Program-made: the position numbers and the translations under genes
Notes under the pieces: generated by a model
What the model was told of the DNA's origin: nothing
Databases searched by the model: none
What the model saw: only the letters and a program-made list of their open reading frames with translations
Source: Rhodobacterales bacterium
Lineage (GTDB): Bacteria > Pseudomonadota > Alphaproteobacteria > Rhodobacterales > Rhodobacteraceae
Length of the DNA stretch: 41,005 nt
Assembly (NCBI GenBank): GCA_026400325.1
Contig: JAPLPF010000117.1
Location: 1 to 41,005 of the forward strand
Reading direction: 5' to 3'
Part shown: positions 18,034 through 28,214 of the stretch, piece by piece
How positions within the stretch are numbered: position 1 is the first letter of the stretch
Layout: every line of letters starts with the position of its first letter

Positions 18034-20273
18034 TCAGTCTGCCCCGACAGCCATTCCATAAGATGCGGTCGGGCACTCTCTGCCCCTTCTGCACGCGCGG
18101 CGTCGATCACCGCCCGCGCGTCGACCAGGCTGACCCGGCGGATCAACGCCTTGACTGGCCCGACCGAGGCCGGGCGCATCGACAGCGTGCGAAACCCGAT
18201 GGCCGCAAGGGCCAGCGCCTCGATCGGGCGGCCGGCGTCTTCGCCACAGAAGGAAAGTGGCGTTCCCGTTTCGGCGCAGCGGGCGACGATCTGTTCCAGA
18301 AACCCAAGGAATGACAGGTTGAGCGTGTCATAGCGACGGCGCACAAGTTCATTCTCGCGGTCGGCGGCGAAGAAGAATTGCTTTAAATCATTGCCGCCGA
18401 CACTGACGAAATCGGTCAATTCATAGAATGCCCTTGGCGCGAAGGCGAGGCTGGGCGTCTCCAGCATCGCGCCGATCTCGATCCGCTCGGGCACCGGGTG
18501 GCCCAGTGATTTCTCGCGGTGAAGCTCGCGCAGGGCGTGGCTGCGGGCGGCCTGAAACTCGCTCATCTCGGTGATGAGGGGGAACATGATCGTCAGCGGC
18601 CTTCCGTTGGCTGCGCGGATCAGCGCCTGGATCTGCATCCGCAGCACGCCGGGCTTGTCCAGACCGACCCGCACTGCCCGCCAGCCCATCGCAGGGTTCG
18701 GCTCGTCCTGCGGCTTCATGTCGGGAAGCACCTTTTCCGACCCGATGTCGAGGGTGCGGAAGGCGACGCGCTTGCCCTTGGCGGCATCCATCACCCGCGC
18801 GTAAAGTCTGGCAAGCTCGGATCGCTTGGGCATCTGGGATCGGACAAGGAACTGCAACTCGGTGCGGAAAAGGCCCACCCCTTCGGCACCCGAGCCTTCA
18901 AGGCTGGGCAGATCCGCCATCAGGCCCGCGTTCATGTGCAGCGCAACCGTGCTGCCACAGGTTGCCGTCGCGTCCAGCCCCCGCAGCGAGGCATAGCGCT
19001 TCTGCGCCTCGGCCTGCATGGCGATCTTGTCGCGAAAGGCGCGGGCGACGGTTTCCTCGGGGCGGAGGTGCACGATGCCCTGATCCCCGTCGACAAGGAT
19101 CGCGTCACCGTTCAACGCCTCGGCGGTGATGCGTTCGGTGCTGATCACCAGGGGAATGGCAAGGGCACGGGCAACAACAGCGGCATGGCTGCCGACGCTG
19201 CCTTCGTCCAGAACCACGCCTTTCAGCTTGCGGCCATATTCCAGCAGTTCAGCGGGGCCGATGTTGCGGGCGACAAGGACCGGATTTTCCGGCATCTCGG
19301 CCCCGGTGTCACGGCCCTGGCCGGTCAGGATGCGCAGAAGGCGGTTGGAAAGGTCGTCAAGGTCGGACAGGCGTTCGCGCAGATAGGCGTCGGGCACCTG
19401 TTCAAGACGTGCCCGCGCGGCCCCCTGTTCCTTTTCGACGGCAGCCTCGGCCGAGAGGCCGCGCATGATGTCTTCCTCCATCCGGCGCAGCCAGCCGCGC
19501 GAATGGGCGAACATCCGATAGGCCTCGAGCACGGCTTTCTGGTCCTTGTCCAGACTTTCGACAGACAGCAGGTCATCCACCGATACGCGAAGCTGCCCGA
19601 CGGCGTCGCGGATGCGGTCGATCTCGGTCAGGGGGTCGTCGGCCACCGGGTTGGTGATGACGACGCGGGGTTCATGGAGCCAGACGCGGCCCTCGGCGGC
19701 GCCCTCCTGCCCGGAACTTCCGCGCAGCATGACCGGCTGCTTGTGCAGCGCTCGCATCCCGCCTTCGTCGCTGGTGAAGGCGCCAAGCTCGGTCATCTCG
19801 GCCAGAACCATAGCCACCACATCAAGGGCGTAGATGTCATCTTCGGAAAACTGGCGGGCGATTTTCGACTGCACGACCAGCACGCCCAGCTTTTCGCCCA
19901 CCCGCTGGATCGGCACGCCAAGGAACGAGGAGAACAGCTCCTCCCCCGTTTCCGGCATGTATCGAAAGCCCTTTTCACTCGGCGCATCGGCGGTGTTGAT
20001 CGGCTGGCCTGACCGGGCGACGCGACCCACGAGGCCTTCGCCCAGCTTCATCCGGGTCTTGTGGACGGCTTCCCGCTTCAGCCCTTCGGTCGCGCAAAGC
20101 TCCAGCGTTTCGGGGTCGCGGAAAAGGTAGATCGAGCAAACCTCGGTGCCCATGCTGTCGGCGATGATGTGGGTGATCTGATCCAGCCGGTCCTGACCCT
20201 TGCCGGGCACGGCAAGGCTGTCGCGCAGGCGGCGCAGAAGCTTGCGACTGTCGCTTTCGGTCCGTTCGGGCAT
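18024..20273 (-). CDS. ptsP: Phosphoenolpyruvate-protein phosphotransferase PtsP (GAF + PTS EI)
   Basis: GAF N-terminus (ADSMGTEVCSIYLF), DEGSVGSHAAVVARALAIPLV, FRTLDIGSEKVLPDM, SFCGEDAGRP motifs. Confidence 0.92.
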   Translation of the reverse strand: MPERTESDSRKLLRRLRDSLAVPGKGQDRLDQITHIIADSMGTEVCSIYLFRDPETLELCATEGLKREAVHKTRMKLGEGLVGRVARSGQPINTADAPSEKGFRYMPETGEELFSSFLGVPIQRVGEKLGVLVVQSKIARQFSEDDIYALDVVAMVLAEMTELGAFTSDEGGMRALHKQPVMLRGSSGQEGAAEGRVWLHEPRVVITNPVADDPLTEIDRIRDAVGQLRVSVDDLLSVESLDKDQKAVLEAYRMFAHSRGWLRRMEEDIMRGLSAEAAVEKEQGAARARLEQVPDAYLRERLSDLDDLSNRLLRILTGQGRDTGAEMPENPVLVARNIGPAELLEYGRKLKGVVLDEGSVGSHAAVVARALAIPLVISTERITAEALNGDAILVDGDQGIVHLRPEETVARAFRDKIAMQAEAQKRYASLRGLDATATCGSTVALHMNAGLMADLPSLEGSGAEGVGLFRTELQFLVRSQMPKRSELARLYARVMDAAKGKRVAFRTLDIGSEKVLPDMKPQDEPNPAMGWRAVRVGLDKPGVLRMQIQALIRAANGRPLTIMFPLITEMSEFQAARSHALRELHREKSLGHPVPERIEIGAMLETPSLAFAPRAFYELTDFVSVGGNDLKQFFFAADRENELVRRRYDTLNLSFLGFLEQIVARCAETGTPLSFCGEDAGRPIEALALAAIGFRTLSMRPASVGPVKALIRRVSLVDARAVIDAARAEGAESARPHLMEWLSGQTDQV

Positions 20274-20416
20274 CGGCCCCCCATTCTATGCGGGTGATCC
20301 ACCTATAGGCGACTTGGCCCGGGATGGGGAGAGGCTTTACAACAGAACCCCGACCATCGCAGTCGTCAAGACCGCTTCGGTCCGCGTGCTGCGCGCGGAC
20401 TGCTGTGCGGCGCGAT

Positions 20417-21991
20417 TCACGATTCCGGCGGCGTCATCGTGTCATCTCCTACACCCTTGTGCATGAAGGCGGGCAGAATCTCGGGCATCTTGTCGGCGGC
20501 GAGGGCAGAGACAAAGACCGTGTCGCCCTTTGCGGCAATGAAATCCGCCTTTGCCGCAGATCGAAGGTCGGGCTGGGTCATGAGGTCGTGCCCAGCCCCG
20601 GCGAGGATGCGGGCAGTGGCCAGCGACGCCTTGTCCCCGATCGACATACCGCCGCACGCCGTTACCGGCCAGGTGTGCAGACTGACGCCCAGGGGCAGTG
20701 TGGGCCAGCCGAAAAGCCCGGTAGGAACGACCCAGCTGATATCCCCCACATCCGTCGATCCGCCCGCAGTGATCTCGCCCAGGATCGGCAGCACCTGTTT
20801 CGCCATGCCTTTTTCCGGCAGGCCCATCTGGGCCTGGCACGCACGGGCAAAGTCCTGCTCGTCATCGGTCCAGTCAAGGCCTTCCGCGCTCATGTGGGCG
20901 TGGATTCCGTTGATCAGTGCGCTGTTCGGCAACAGGTCCCAGACCCCGAAGAACAGGTCGAATTCCGCTTTGGTCTGGGTTGCCATTGCGGCACCATCGG
21001 CAATCTGGCGCACCCATTCCGTCATGGCAGAGACCTTGGGGCGGTCCTTGTCCCGGATCATCATCCAGACCTGCGCGAAGTCGGGCACCACGTTGGGCGC
21101 CACACCTGCGGCTTCGAAGATGTAGTGCAGGCGCGCGGTCGGCAGCACATGCTCACGCATTTGGTCGACGGCATGGCCGAAGACCTCGGCCGCATCCAGC
21201 GCCGACCGTCCATCCCATGGTGTGTTGCCTGCATGCGCCGTGCGGCCGCGGAAGGTAACTCGGATCCCGTCATTGGCGGCCGTCCGGACTGCTCCAGTTG
21301 CTGCGACAGGGGCCGGATGCCAGGCCAGAGCGACGTCCACATCGTCAAAGAGGCCGTCGCGAACCATATAGGGTTTGACGCCCTGTGACTCTTCGGATGC
21401 GCAGCCATGGACGCGGATCGTTCCCGCTGTCCCGTCGAGCAGCATCATCCGCTTCAGCGCGAGGGCCGCACCGGTGCAGCCGGCACCAATCAGATTGTGA
21501 CCACAGGCATGGCCCACCTCAACACCGGTCGGACCCGGAGCCGGACGGGCTTCCGCCGCATTGCCAAGGCCGGGCAGGGCGTCATATTCGGGCAAGTAGG
21601 CGATCACCGGCCCACCGGAACCTTGCGTCCATTCCGCGATGAAGGCTGTCGGATAGCCCGAGGTGTTCCGGCTGGTGATCGCAAACCCCTCGGCTTCCAG
21701 TTCCCGAAGGTGGATTGCGTGGGATTTCATCTCTTGCCTGGAAAGCTCGGCGTTTTCCCAGACCTCCCGCGAGATGCGAAGGATTGCCTGCTCTACTTCG
21801 GCGACGGCCGCTCTGGCACCTGCGGCCGATGGCGGCGGGACCTGCGGCACCGCAGTGGTCGAAGCGGTTTCTGCCAGCGCCAGCATGGCCGATCCGGGGG
21901 CGACAAGCGCACTCAGGGTGCCAGTCGCGCCTGCAAGAACGATGTCGCGACGGGTCGGACCACTGCGAAAAGGTCGATTGGAACTGTCCAT
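20417..21991 (-). CDS. M20-family amidohydrolase (AbgB-like) with Tat signal
   Basis: RPTRRDIVLAGATGTLSALVAPG; EYDALPGLGNA, GHACGHNLIG, MRDGLFDDVDVALAWHP, TAHAGNTPWDGRSALDA. Confidence 0.85.
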   Translation of the reverse strand: MDSSNRPFRSGPTRRDIVLAGATGTLSALVAPGSAMLALAETASTTAVPQVPPPSAAGARAAVAEVEQAILRISREVWENAELSRQEMKSHAIHLRELEAEGFAITSRNTSGYPTAFIAEWTQGSGGPVIAYLPEYDALPGLGNAAEARPAPGPTGVEVGHACGHNLIGAGCTGAALALKRMMLLDGTAGTIRVHGCASEESQGVKPYMVRDGLFDDVDVALAWHPAPVAATGAVRTAANDGIRVTFRGRTAHAGNTPWDGRSALDAAEVFGHAVDQMREHVLPTARLHYIFEAAGVAPNVVPDFAQVWMMIRDKDRPKVSAMTEWVRQIADGAAMATQTKAEFDLFFGVWDLLPNSALINGIHAHMSAEGLDWTDDEQDFARACQAQMGLPEKGMAKQVLPILGEITAGGSTDVGDISWVVPTGLFGWPTLPLGVSLHTWPVTACGGMSIGDKASLATARILAGAGHDLMTQPDLRSAAKADFIAAKGDTVFVSALAADKMPEILPAFMHKGVGDDTMTPPES

Positions 21992-22145
21992 CGGAAGCTC
22001 TCCATTACTGCTGTCAAGACACCGTTGCCCGACCGCGCGAGGCGAGTCACGTCCTAATTTTCTTGGCAACGGCGCTGCGCAAGTGGTCTGGCGTTTTCGG
22101 TCAACCAGGGAAAGGTTGGGTGGCTTGAAGGCAGCGGACCGGCTG

Positions 22146-23405
22146 TCAGGCCTTCTCCAACTCGAAGGTGTCGTGTAGCGCCTGCACCGCCAGTTCCATG
22201 TACTTGCGGTCGATCAGGACGGAAATCTTGATCTCGGAGGTGGCGATGACCTTGATGTTCACGTTCTCGGCGGCGAGGGCCGAGAACATGCGGGCGGCGA
22301 CGCCCGCGTGGCTGCGCATGCCGATGCCGACGACCGAGACTTTGGCGACGTCGGTATCGGTCACGAGGTCGGCGTAGATGAATTTCCCGGCGTCGCGGGC
22401 GTCCTCGATGGCCTTTTTCGCGCGGGCGACCTGGTTGGTCGGGCAGGAAAACGTCATGTCGGTATAGGCATTCTTGTCGCCGGGGGCGTCGGTTTCACTG
22501 ATGTTCTGCACGATCATGTCGACGTTGACGCCCGCATCGGCGAGGGGCCCGAAGATCGCGGCGGCGATGCCGGGGCGGTCCTCGACGCGCAGCAGGGTCA
22601 TCTTCGCTTCATCGCGGCTGTAAGCCACGCCAGAGACGACTTTCGATTCCATGATTTCATCCTCGTCGCAGACCAGGGTTCCAGAGTTTTCGTCGGTATC
22701 TTCAAAGGAGGACAGCACCCGCAGCCGCACCTTGTAGCGCATCGCCAGTTCGACTGACCGGGTCTGCAGGACCTTGGCGCCGAGGGAGGCAAGCTCCAGC
22801 ATCTCCTCGAAGGCGATGCGGTCCAGCTTGCGGGCCTTGGGGCTGATGCGGGGGTCGGTGGTGTAGACGCCGTCCACGTCAGTATAGATGTCGCAGCGCT
22901 CAGCCGCGAAGGCGGCGGCGAAGGCGACGGCGGTGGTGTCACTGCCGCCCCGGCCAAGGGTGGTGATGCGGCCTTCGGGGCTGACGCCCTGGAAGCCCGC
23001 GACCACGGCGACCTTGAAGCCTTCGGCGAACTTGGCGTCGATGTTGGAGCGGGGAATGTCGACAAAGCGTGCGGCGGCATGGGCCGAGGTGGTCTGGATC
23101 GGCACCTGCCAGCCCTGCCAGCTGCGGGCGGGGATGTCCATTTCCTGCAAGGTGAGGGCCATCAGCCCGGCAGTGACATTCTCACCGCTGGAGACCACCG
23201 CGTCATATTCGCGGGCATCGTAAAGCGGCGAGGTGCTTTCGACCCAGCCCACAAGCTCGTTCGTCTTGCCGGACATGGCGCTGACGATGACGATGACGTC
23301 ATAGCCGCGCGCCACCTCACGCTTGACCTTTTCGGCAGCGTTGCGGATGCGCGCAAGGTCGGCCACCGAGGTGCCACCGAATTTCATCACCAGAAGCGGC
23401 ATCAT
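22146..23405 (-). CDS. lysC: Aspartate kinase
   Basis: MPLLVMKFGGTSVADLARI, TLGRGGSDTTAVAFAAA, two ACT domains at the C-terminus. Confidence 0.95.
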   Translation of the reverse strand: MMPLLVMKFGGTSVADLARIRNAAEKVKREVARGYDVIVIVSAMSGKTNELVGWVESTSPLYDAREYDAVVSSGENVTAGLMALTLQEMDIPARSWQGWQVPIQTTSAHAAARFVDIPRSNIDAKFAEGFKVAVVAGFQGVSPEGRITTLGRGGSDTTAVAFAAAFAAERCDIYTDVDGVYTTDPRISPKARKLDRIAFEEMLELASLGAKVLQTRSVELAMRYKVRLRVLSSFEDTDENSGTLVCDEDEIMESKVVSGVAYSRDEAKMTLLRVEDRPGIAAAIFGPLADAGVNVDMIVQNISETDAPGDKNAYTDMTFSCPTNQVARAKKAIEDARDAGKFIYADLVTDTDVAKVSVVGIGMRSHAGVAARMFSALAAENVNIKVIATSEIKISVLIDRKYMELAVQALHDTFELEKA

Positions 23406-23486
23406 CCCCCCGCACGTTGACGCGCGGTTCTTATGCGGGGGCCGGGATGGGTGCAAGAGGGAGAGGCGGGTTGCCTGACCACGGTG

Positions 23487-24749
23487 TCACAGCGCGCGCC
23501 AGCCGATGTCGCGGCGACAAAAGCCGTCCTGCCAGTCGATCTGCTCGACCATGGCATAGGCGGCGTCGCGCGCTTCGCCAAGGGTCGCGCCGCGGGCAGT
23601 GACGTTCAGGACGCGACCGCCGCTGGCAAGGATCGCGCCCTCGCGGGCAGCGGTGCCGGCGTGAAAGACCATGTGGCGGCTGTCTTCGGGCAATTCCGCA
23701 AGCCCGCGAATCTGGCTGCCCTTGGCGTAGGGGCCGGGGTAGCCGTTGGCGGCCATCACCACAGTCAGGGCGTGGTCATCGGCCCAGTTGACCTGCGCCT
23801 TGTCCAGCCGCCCCTCGGCCGTCGCCAACATCAGATCCAGCGCCTGCGCGCCAAGGCGCATCATCAGGACCTGCGTTTCGGGATCGCCGAAGCGGGCGTT
23901 GTATTCGACAAGGCGCGCGCGGCCGTCCTTGATCATGAGGCCAGCGTAGAGGACGCCGGAATAGGGCGTGCCGCGCCGGGCCATCTCGGCAATCGTGGGG
24001 AGGACGATTTCCGCCATCGCCTGCGCCTCGATCGCAGGCGTAAGGACCGGGGCGGGGGAATAGGCGCCCATGCCGCCGGTGTTCGGGCCGGTGTCGCCGT
24101 CGCCCACCCGCTTGTGGTCCTGCGCGGTGCCGACGGTCAGGGCGTGGATGCCGTCGGTGAGGATGAAGAGGCTGGCCTCTTCGCCGTCCATGAACTCCTC
24201 GATCACCACTTCGGCCCCGGCGGCACCGAAGGCACCGCCAAGGATGTCGTCGATGGCAGCAAGGGCTTCTGTTTCCGTCATGGCGACAATCACGCCTTTG
24301 CCCGCCGCCAATCCATCGGCCTTGACGACAATCGGCGCGCCAACGCGGCGGATGTAATCCTTGGCGGGGGCGGGATCGGAAAAGCGGGCCCAAGCGGCGG
24401 TTGGGGCGGCGCAGGCGTCGCAGACCTCTTTGGTGAATGCCTTCGAGGCCTCCAGCCGCGCGGAAGCGGCGCTGGGGCCGAAGGTCAGAAGGCCAGCCAA
24501 GCGGCAGGCGTCGGCAACCCCGGCGGCAAGGGGGGCCTCGGGGCCGATGATGACGAAGTCGATGGCGTTCTCTTCGCAGAAGGTCACCACCGTTCCGCCG
24601 TCAAGGATGTCGATGTCGGCGCATTCGGCCAGCATCGCGATCCCGGCGTTGCCAGGGGCCACAATGAGCCGGTCGGTCTTGGGGTTCTGCTTTACCGCCC
24701 AGGCCAGGGCATGTTCGCGGCCACCGGAGCCGAGGATGAGGATGTTCAT
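23487..24749 (-). CDS. purD: Phosphoribosylamine-glycine ligase
   Basis: MNILILGSGGREHALAWA, FGPSAASARLEASKAFTK, GPNTGGMGAYSPAPVL. Confidence 0.96.
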   Translation of the reverse strand: MNILILGSGGREHALAWAVKQNPKTDRLIVAPGNAGIAMLAECADIDILDGGTVVTFCEENAIDFVIIGPEAPLAAGVADACRLAGLLTFGPSAASARLEASKAFTKEVCDACAAPTAAWARFSDPAPAKDYIRRVGAPIVVKADGLAAGKGVIVAMTETEALAAIDDILGGAFGAAGAEVVIEEFMDGEEASLFILTDGIHALTVGTAQDHKRVGDGDTGPNTGGMGAYSPAPVLTPAIEAQAMAEIVLPTIAEMARRGTPYSGVLYAGLMIKDGRARLVEYNARFGDPETQVLMMRLGAQALDLMLATAEGRLDKAQVNWADDHALTVVMAANGYPGPYAKGSQIRGLAELPEDSRHMVFHAGTAAREGAILASGGRVLNVTARGATLGEARDAAYAMVEQIDWQDGFCRRDIGWRAL

Positions 24750-24869
24750 GGCAGCGCCCCCGGAGTTGACCCGTCGAAGGGCGTCATAGGGAGCAGGCGC
24801 TTAAGTGGCAAGGGGCGTGGGTTTGTAGTAAGGTGCTTGGGCGTTGCCTGATCAGGAGCGATTTGAGCC

Positions 24870-25505
24870 ATGCCTTTGAGCGATCCGAAGCTTTGGAACG
24901 TAATCAGGACTTGGCCGCTGCCGGTTTCCGAGGTGCAGCGCTGGCGCCGAAAGTCGCCCACGCGCCTTACTTTCGCTCAGAGTTTGGCAGAAGATGGTCC
25001 CCTGTTGCGTTCGAGTGCCGATGGCGTGGGGGCCGAGTACCGCCGTTGGCTTTACCTTTGCGCTCTTCATAGTCGGCGATTGCAGGGATCGGATTGGATG
25101 GCGACGGCCGAGAGGCAGCACCGACAGGACCCCCCAAATTGGCAAAGGCTGCTGGACGGCCCTCTGGCGGGAGTAGAGATGGCCGATCCGGTCCGGCGCG
25201 ACCCGGAAAATGATGCGGACTATGCCGAAACGCTGGCGCTTTACGCACAAGCCTTTCCAGAGGGAATGGTGTTCGGCAAGGCATGGCCGGCGCCTTGGCA
25301 GGACACGGTCGCTCGGGGTTATGTTCCGAAACTGGTGTTTGGTGCGTTTTGCGGCGGATTGGCACTCTTTTTTTCGGGCGAGTGGGGGTTCCTGTCCGCC
25401 GGGTGGGTGCAGCCGGTCGGCATGATCCTGTTTGGTTTCAGTTTGTTTGGGTTCCTTGCCTTGGACTGGATGATGCCTTGGCGGAATGACGACAACGGCT
25501 ATTAG
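24870..25505 (+). CDS. Hypothetical protein with C-terminal membrane segments
   Basis: 211 aa ORF between purD and xseA; GAFCGGLALFFSGEWGFLSAGWVQPVGMILFGFSLFGFLALDW. Confidence 0.6.
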   Translation: MPLSDPKLWNVIRTWPLPVSEVQRWRRKSPTRLTFAQSLAEDGPLLRSSADGVGAEYRRWLYLCALHSRRLQGSDWMATAERQHRQDPPNWQRLLDGPLAGVEMADPVRRDPENDADYAETLALYAQAFPEGMVFGKAWPAPWQDTVARGYVPKLVFGAFCGGLALFFSGEWGFLSAGWVQPVGMILFGFSLFGFLALDWMMPWRNDDNGY

Positions 25506-25565
25506 CTATTCGTCCCCTTCCTTTGGCTTGGCTCGGTGCTTACTGTCGGGCCAAAGGATAAGTGT

Positions 25566-27140
25566 ATGGCCCTCTTAGAAGACTCCTACCCACGCTCGCC
25601 CGCCCCCCCCGGCAACCAGCCCGAATACACCGTGTCCGAGCTTTCGGGCGCGGTGAAGCGGGTGATCGAGGGGGAGTTCGGCCTTGTCCGGGTGCGCGGC
25701 GAGGTGGGGCGGGTGTCGCGTCCGGCCTCGGGGCGCCTTTACTTTGACCTCAAGGATGATCGCAGCGTGATTGCCGCGATCAGCTGGAAGGGTCAGGTGG
25801 CGCGGATGCAGGTGCGGCCCGAGGAGGGGATGGAGGTTGTCGCCACCGGGCGGATGACCACCTTTCCGGGCCAGTCGAAATATCAGCTGATCGTCGATGA
25901 CGTGGCCCCGGCAGGGGCGGGCGCGCTGATGGCGATGCTGGAAAAGCGCAAGGCCGCACTTGGGGCCGAGGGGCTGTTTGATGCCGCGCGGAAGAAGGCG
26001 ATCCCGTATCTCCCGCGCGTGATCGGGGTGGTGACTTCGCCTTCGGGCGCGGTGATCCGGGACATCCTGCATCGCCTCCGCGACCGGTTTCCCCGGCATG
26101 TGCTGATCTGGCCGGTGGCGGTGCAGGGGCAGGACTGTGCCGCACAGGTCGCGGCGGCGATCCGGGGGTTCAACGCGATTGAACCGGGAGGGCCGATCCC
26201 GCGCCCGGATGTGCTGATCGTGGCGCGGGGCGGCGGCAGCCTTGAGGACCTGTGGGGGGTCAACGAGGAGATCGTCGTTCGGGCGGCGGCGGGGTCGGCG
26301 ATCCCGCTGATCAGTGCTGTGGGGCACGAGACGGATACCACGCTGATCGACTATGCGTCCGACCTGCGGGCACCGACGCCGACGGCGGCGGCGGAGCTGG
26401 CAGTGCCGGTGCGGCTGGAACTCCTGGCCACGCTGGACGCCCTTGGGGCGCGGCTCACGCGCGGCATCGGGCAGGGGGTGACCTTGCGGCGGCAGCGGTT
26501 GCGGGACCTCAGCCGCGCGCTTCCACGGGTGGAGACGCTGCTCGCGACGCCCCGGCAGCGGCTGGATGCGTCCTCCACGCGGCTTGGCTCGGCGCTGGGC
26601 ATGGCGGTGGTGAAGAAGCACCGTGACTTTGACCGGGTGGCGGGGCGGATGCAGCCGGCTGTGCTGCGGGCGGCGGTTCAGCGGCAGCGCGATCTGCTGG
26701 CAGGGCGCGAGGGGCGGCTTTTGCAGGCGATGCTGGCGCGGATGGAGCGGCGGCGGGACCGGCTGGAGGGTCTTTCGGCGCGGCTCGCCCCGGCCCTGGC
26801 GCGGATGCTGGGCGATGCGGCGCGGCGGACGGGCGAGGGGCGGGCACGGCTGGAGGGGCTGGCGGCCCGGCTGGACGCGGCCCCGGTGCAGCGGTTCCGC
26901 CGGCTGACGGACCGGCTGGAGGCCCTGGACCGGACGCGGGCGACGCTGGGCTATCACCAGACCCTGAGGCGGGGCTATGCGGTGGTGCGGGGGGACGGGG
27001 CGGTGGTGACCGGGAAGGCAGCGGCGGAGCGGGCCGGCAGTCTGGAGATCGAGTTTCAGGATGGGAAGCTGGCGCTGGGGTCGCGGGCCGGGCGGAAGGG
27101 CAAGGGCGAGGGGGAGAGCGGGCAGGGGAGTTTGTTCTGA
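25566..27140 (+). CDS. xseA: Exodeoxyribonuclease VII large subunit
   Basis: YTVSELSGAVKRVIEGEFGLVRVRGEVGRVSRPASGRLYFDLKDD, GVVTSPSGAVIRDILHRL, ARGGGSLEDLWGVNEE, AVGHETDTTLIDY. Confidence 0.95.
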   Translation: MALLEDSYPRSPAPPGNQPEYTVSELSGAVKRVIEGEFGLVRVRGEVGRVSRPASGRLYFDLKDDRSVIAAISWKGQVARMQVRPEEGMEVVATGRMTTFPGQSKYQLIVDDVAPAGAGALMAMLEKRKAALGAEGLFDAARKKAIPYLPRVIGVVTSPSGAVIRDILHRLRDRFPRHVLIWPVAVQGQDCAAQVAAAIRGFNAIEPGGPIPRPDVLIVARGGGSLEDLWGVNEEIVVRAAAGSAIPLISAVGHETDTTLIDYASDLRAPTPTAAAELAVPVRLELLATLDALGARLTRGIGQGVTLRRQRLRDLSRALPRVETLLATPRQRLDASSTRLGSALGMAVVKKHRDFDRVAGRMQPAVLRAAVQRQRDLLAGREGRLLQAMLARMERRRDRLEGLSARLAPALARMLGDAARRTGEGRARLEGLAARLDAAPVQRFRRLTDRLEALDRTRATLGYHQTLRRGYAVVRGDGAVVTGKAAAERAGSLEIEFQDGKLALGSRAGRKGKGEGESGQGSLF

Positions 27141-27262
27141 CGCTTGGGTGGATTGGTGACCACAGTGGTCAGAATTGGGTTTGTTAATGATCGCAATGGG
27201 TTGTCTGTGGGCGTTAGAGAATTGTTAAGGGTTGTCCCGTAGGGGAAATTGATGATCCGGGT

Positions 27263-27415
27263 GGTGGGTTGGCACCCACCCTACGGGGGCTGGACCTGAT
27301 TGCGTCACGTTTGAACGGTGGGGGGCTGAGCGCCTTCCCTCCCCCTTTGTGGGGAGGGGAGCGCCTTGTTTCTTGCGGTTTCGAGGGTGCCGGGCGTGCC
27401 GGGCTTAAGCCCGGC
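27263..27415. repeat. Three stacked intergenic palindromes (REP/terminator-like)
   Basis: GGTGGGTTGGCACCCACC (27263-27280), CCCTCCCCCTTTGTGGGGAGGG (27337-27358), GCCGGGCTTAAGCCCGGC (27398-27415). Confidence 0.65.
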
Positions 27416-27431
27416 CTACGGGTTGCCCGTG

Positions 27432-27815
27432 TCACACCCCGAAGAACCCCTCGCAGGTCACGACCTCATCGGCGGGGTAGAGCATGATCGGGTCGCCCGT
27501 CCGGTCGCCGTTCAGCCAGCCCATGAGGTAGTCGCCCCGGCTGTGGTAGGTCCAGCAGAAGGGCAGGGGCTCGCCGTCATAGTCAAAGCAGATCAGGTCG
27601 CCCTCGGCCCGCCAGGTGCCTTCGAGGCATTGCGCGTCATCGCGCCAGATCGCACGGCGGCCGGGGAGGAAGGTCTCCACCCCGTAGCGGCCGGAGCGGT
27701 TGTGGGTGTCGAAGGTGCGGCCCTGGACGAAATCCTCGAACCTGTCTGCTGGCATCGGCGGGTCGTCGGCGAGGGCCGGGGTTGCGAGGAGGGCGAGGAG
27801 CGCAAACCAGCGCAT
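27432..27815 (-). CDS. Small secreted protein, tandem paralogue 1
   Basis: MRWFALLALLATPALADDPPMPADRFEDFVQGRTFDTHNRSGRYGVETFLPGRRAIW...CLEGTW...ICFDYDGEPLPFCW. Confidence 0.75.
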   Translation of the reverse strand: MRWFALLALLATPALADDPPMPADRFEDFVQGRTFDTHNRSGRYGVETFLPGRRAIWRDDAQCLEGTWRAEGDLICFDYDGEPLPFCWTYHSRGDYLMGWLNGDRTGDPIMLYPADEVVTCEGFFGV

Positions 27816-28213
27816 CAGGCGCCGACCTTTGGGCCGAAGCAGGCCATCGGTTCGGTGGTTTCCTGCACGACGATGGGTTCGACATCGGGCGGGGTGCCAG
27901 CGTAGCGCGCCAGCATCCCGGGGCCGTTCAGGGTGATGGTCCAGCAGTCGGGGGCAGGGTCGTCTTCGTATTGAAAGCAGATCTGGTCGCCGGCCTCATA
28001 CCAGTGCCCGGCCTTGCAATCGTCGCCAAGGACGGTCCAGCGGACGCGGCGGCCTTCAAGGTACTGTTCCACCCCGTAGACCTGGCCGAATTCGGCCCAG
28101 GTCATCGTGCGGCCAAGGGTAAGGGCGTCAAAGGCCTCGCCCGTCAGGGCCGGGTCGGCAAGGGCGGGCATGGCGGCGAGGAGGAGGGCGGGCAGGAGGC
28201 CAATGGGGCGCAT
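27815..28213 (-). CDS. Small secreted protein, tandem paralogue 2
   Basis: MRPIGLLPALLLAAMPALADPALTGEAFDALTLGRTMTW...YGVEQYLEGRRVRWTV...CKAGHWYEAGDQICFQYEDDPAPDCW. Confidence 0.75.
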   Translation of the reverse strand: MRPIGLLPALLLAAMPALADPALTGEAFDALTLGRTMTWAEFGQVYGVEQYLEGRRVRWTVLGDDCKAGHWYEAGDQICFQYEDDPAPDCWTITLNGPGMLARYAGTPPDVEPIVVQETTEPMACFGPKVGA

Positions 28214-28214
28214 C

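Noticed and set aside
18519-20012. 497-aa plus-strand ORF
   Set aside because: Antisense of ptsP.
25575-26957. 460-aa minus-strand ORF
   Set aside because: Antisense of xseA; Arg/Pro/His-rich shadow.
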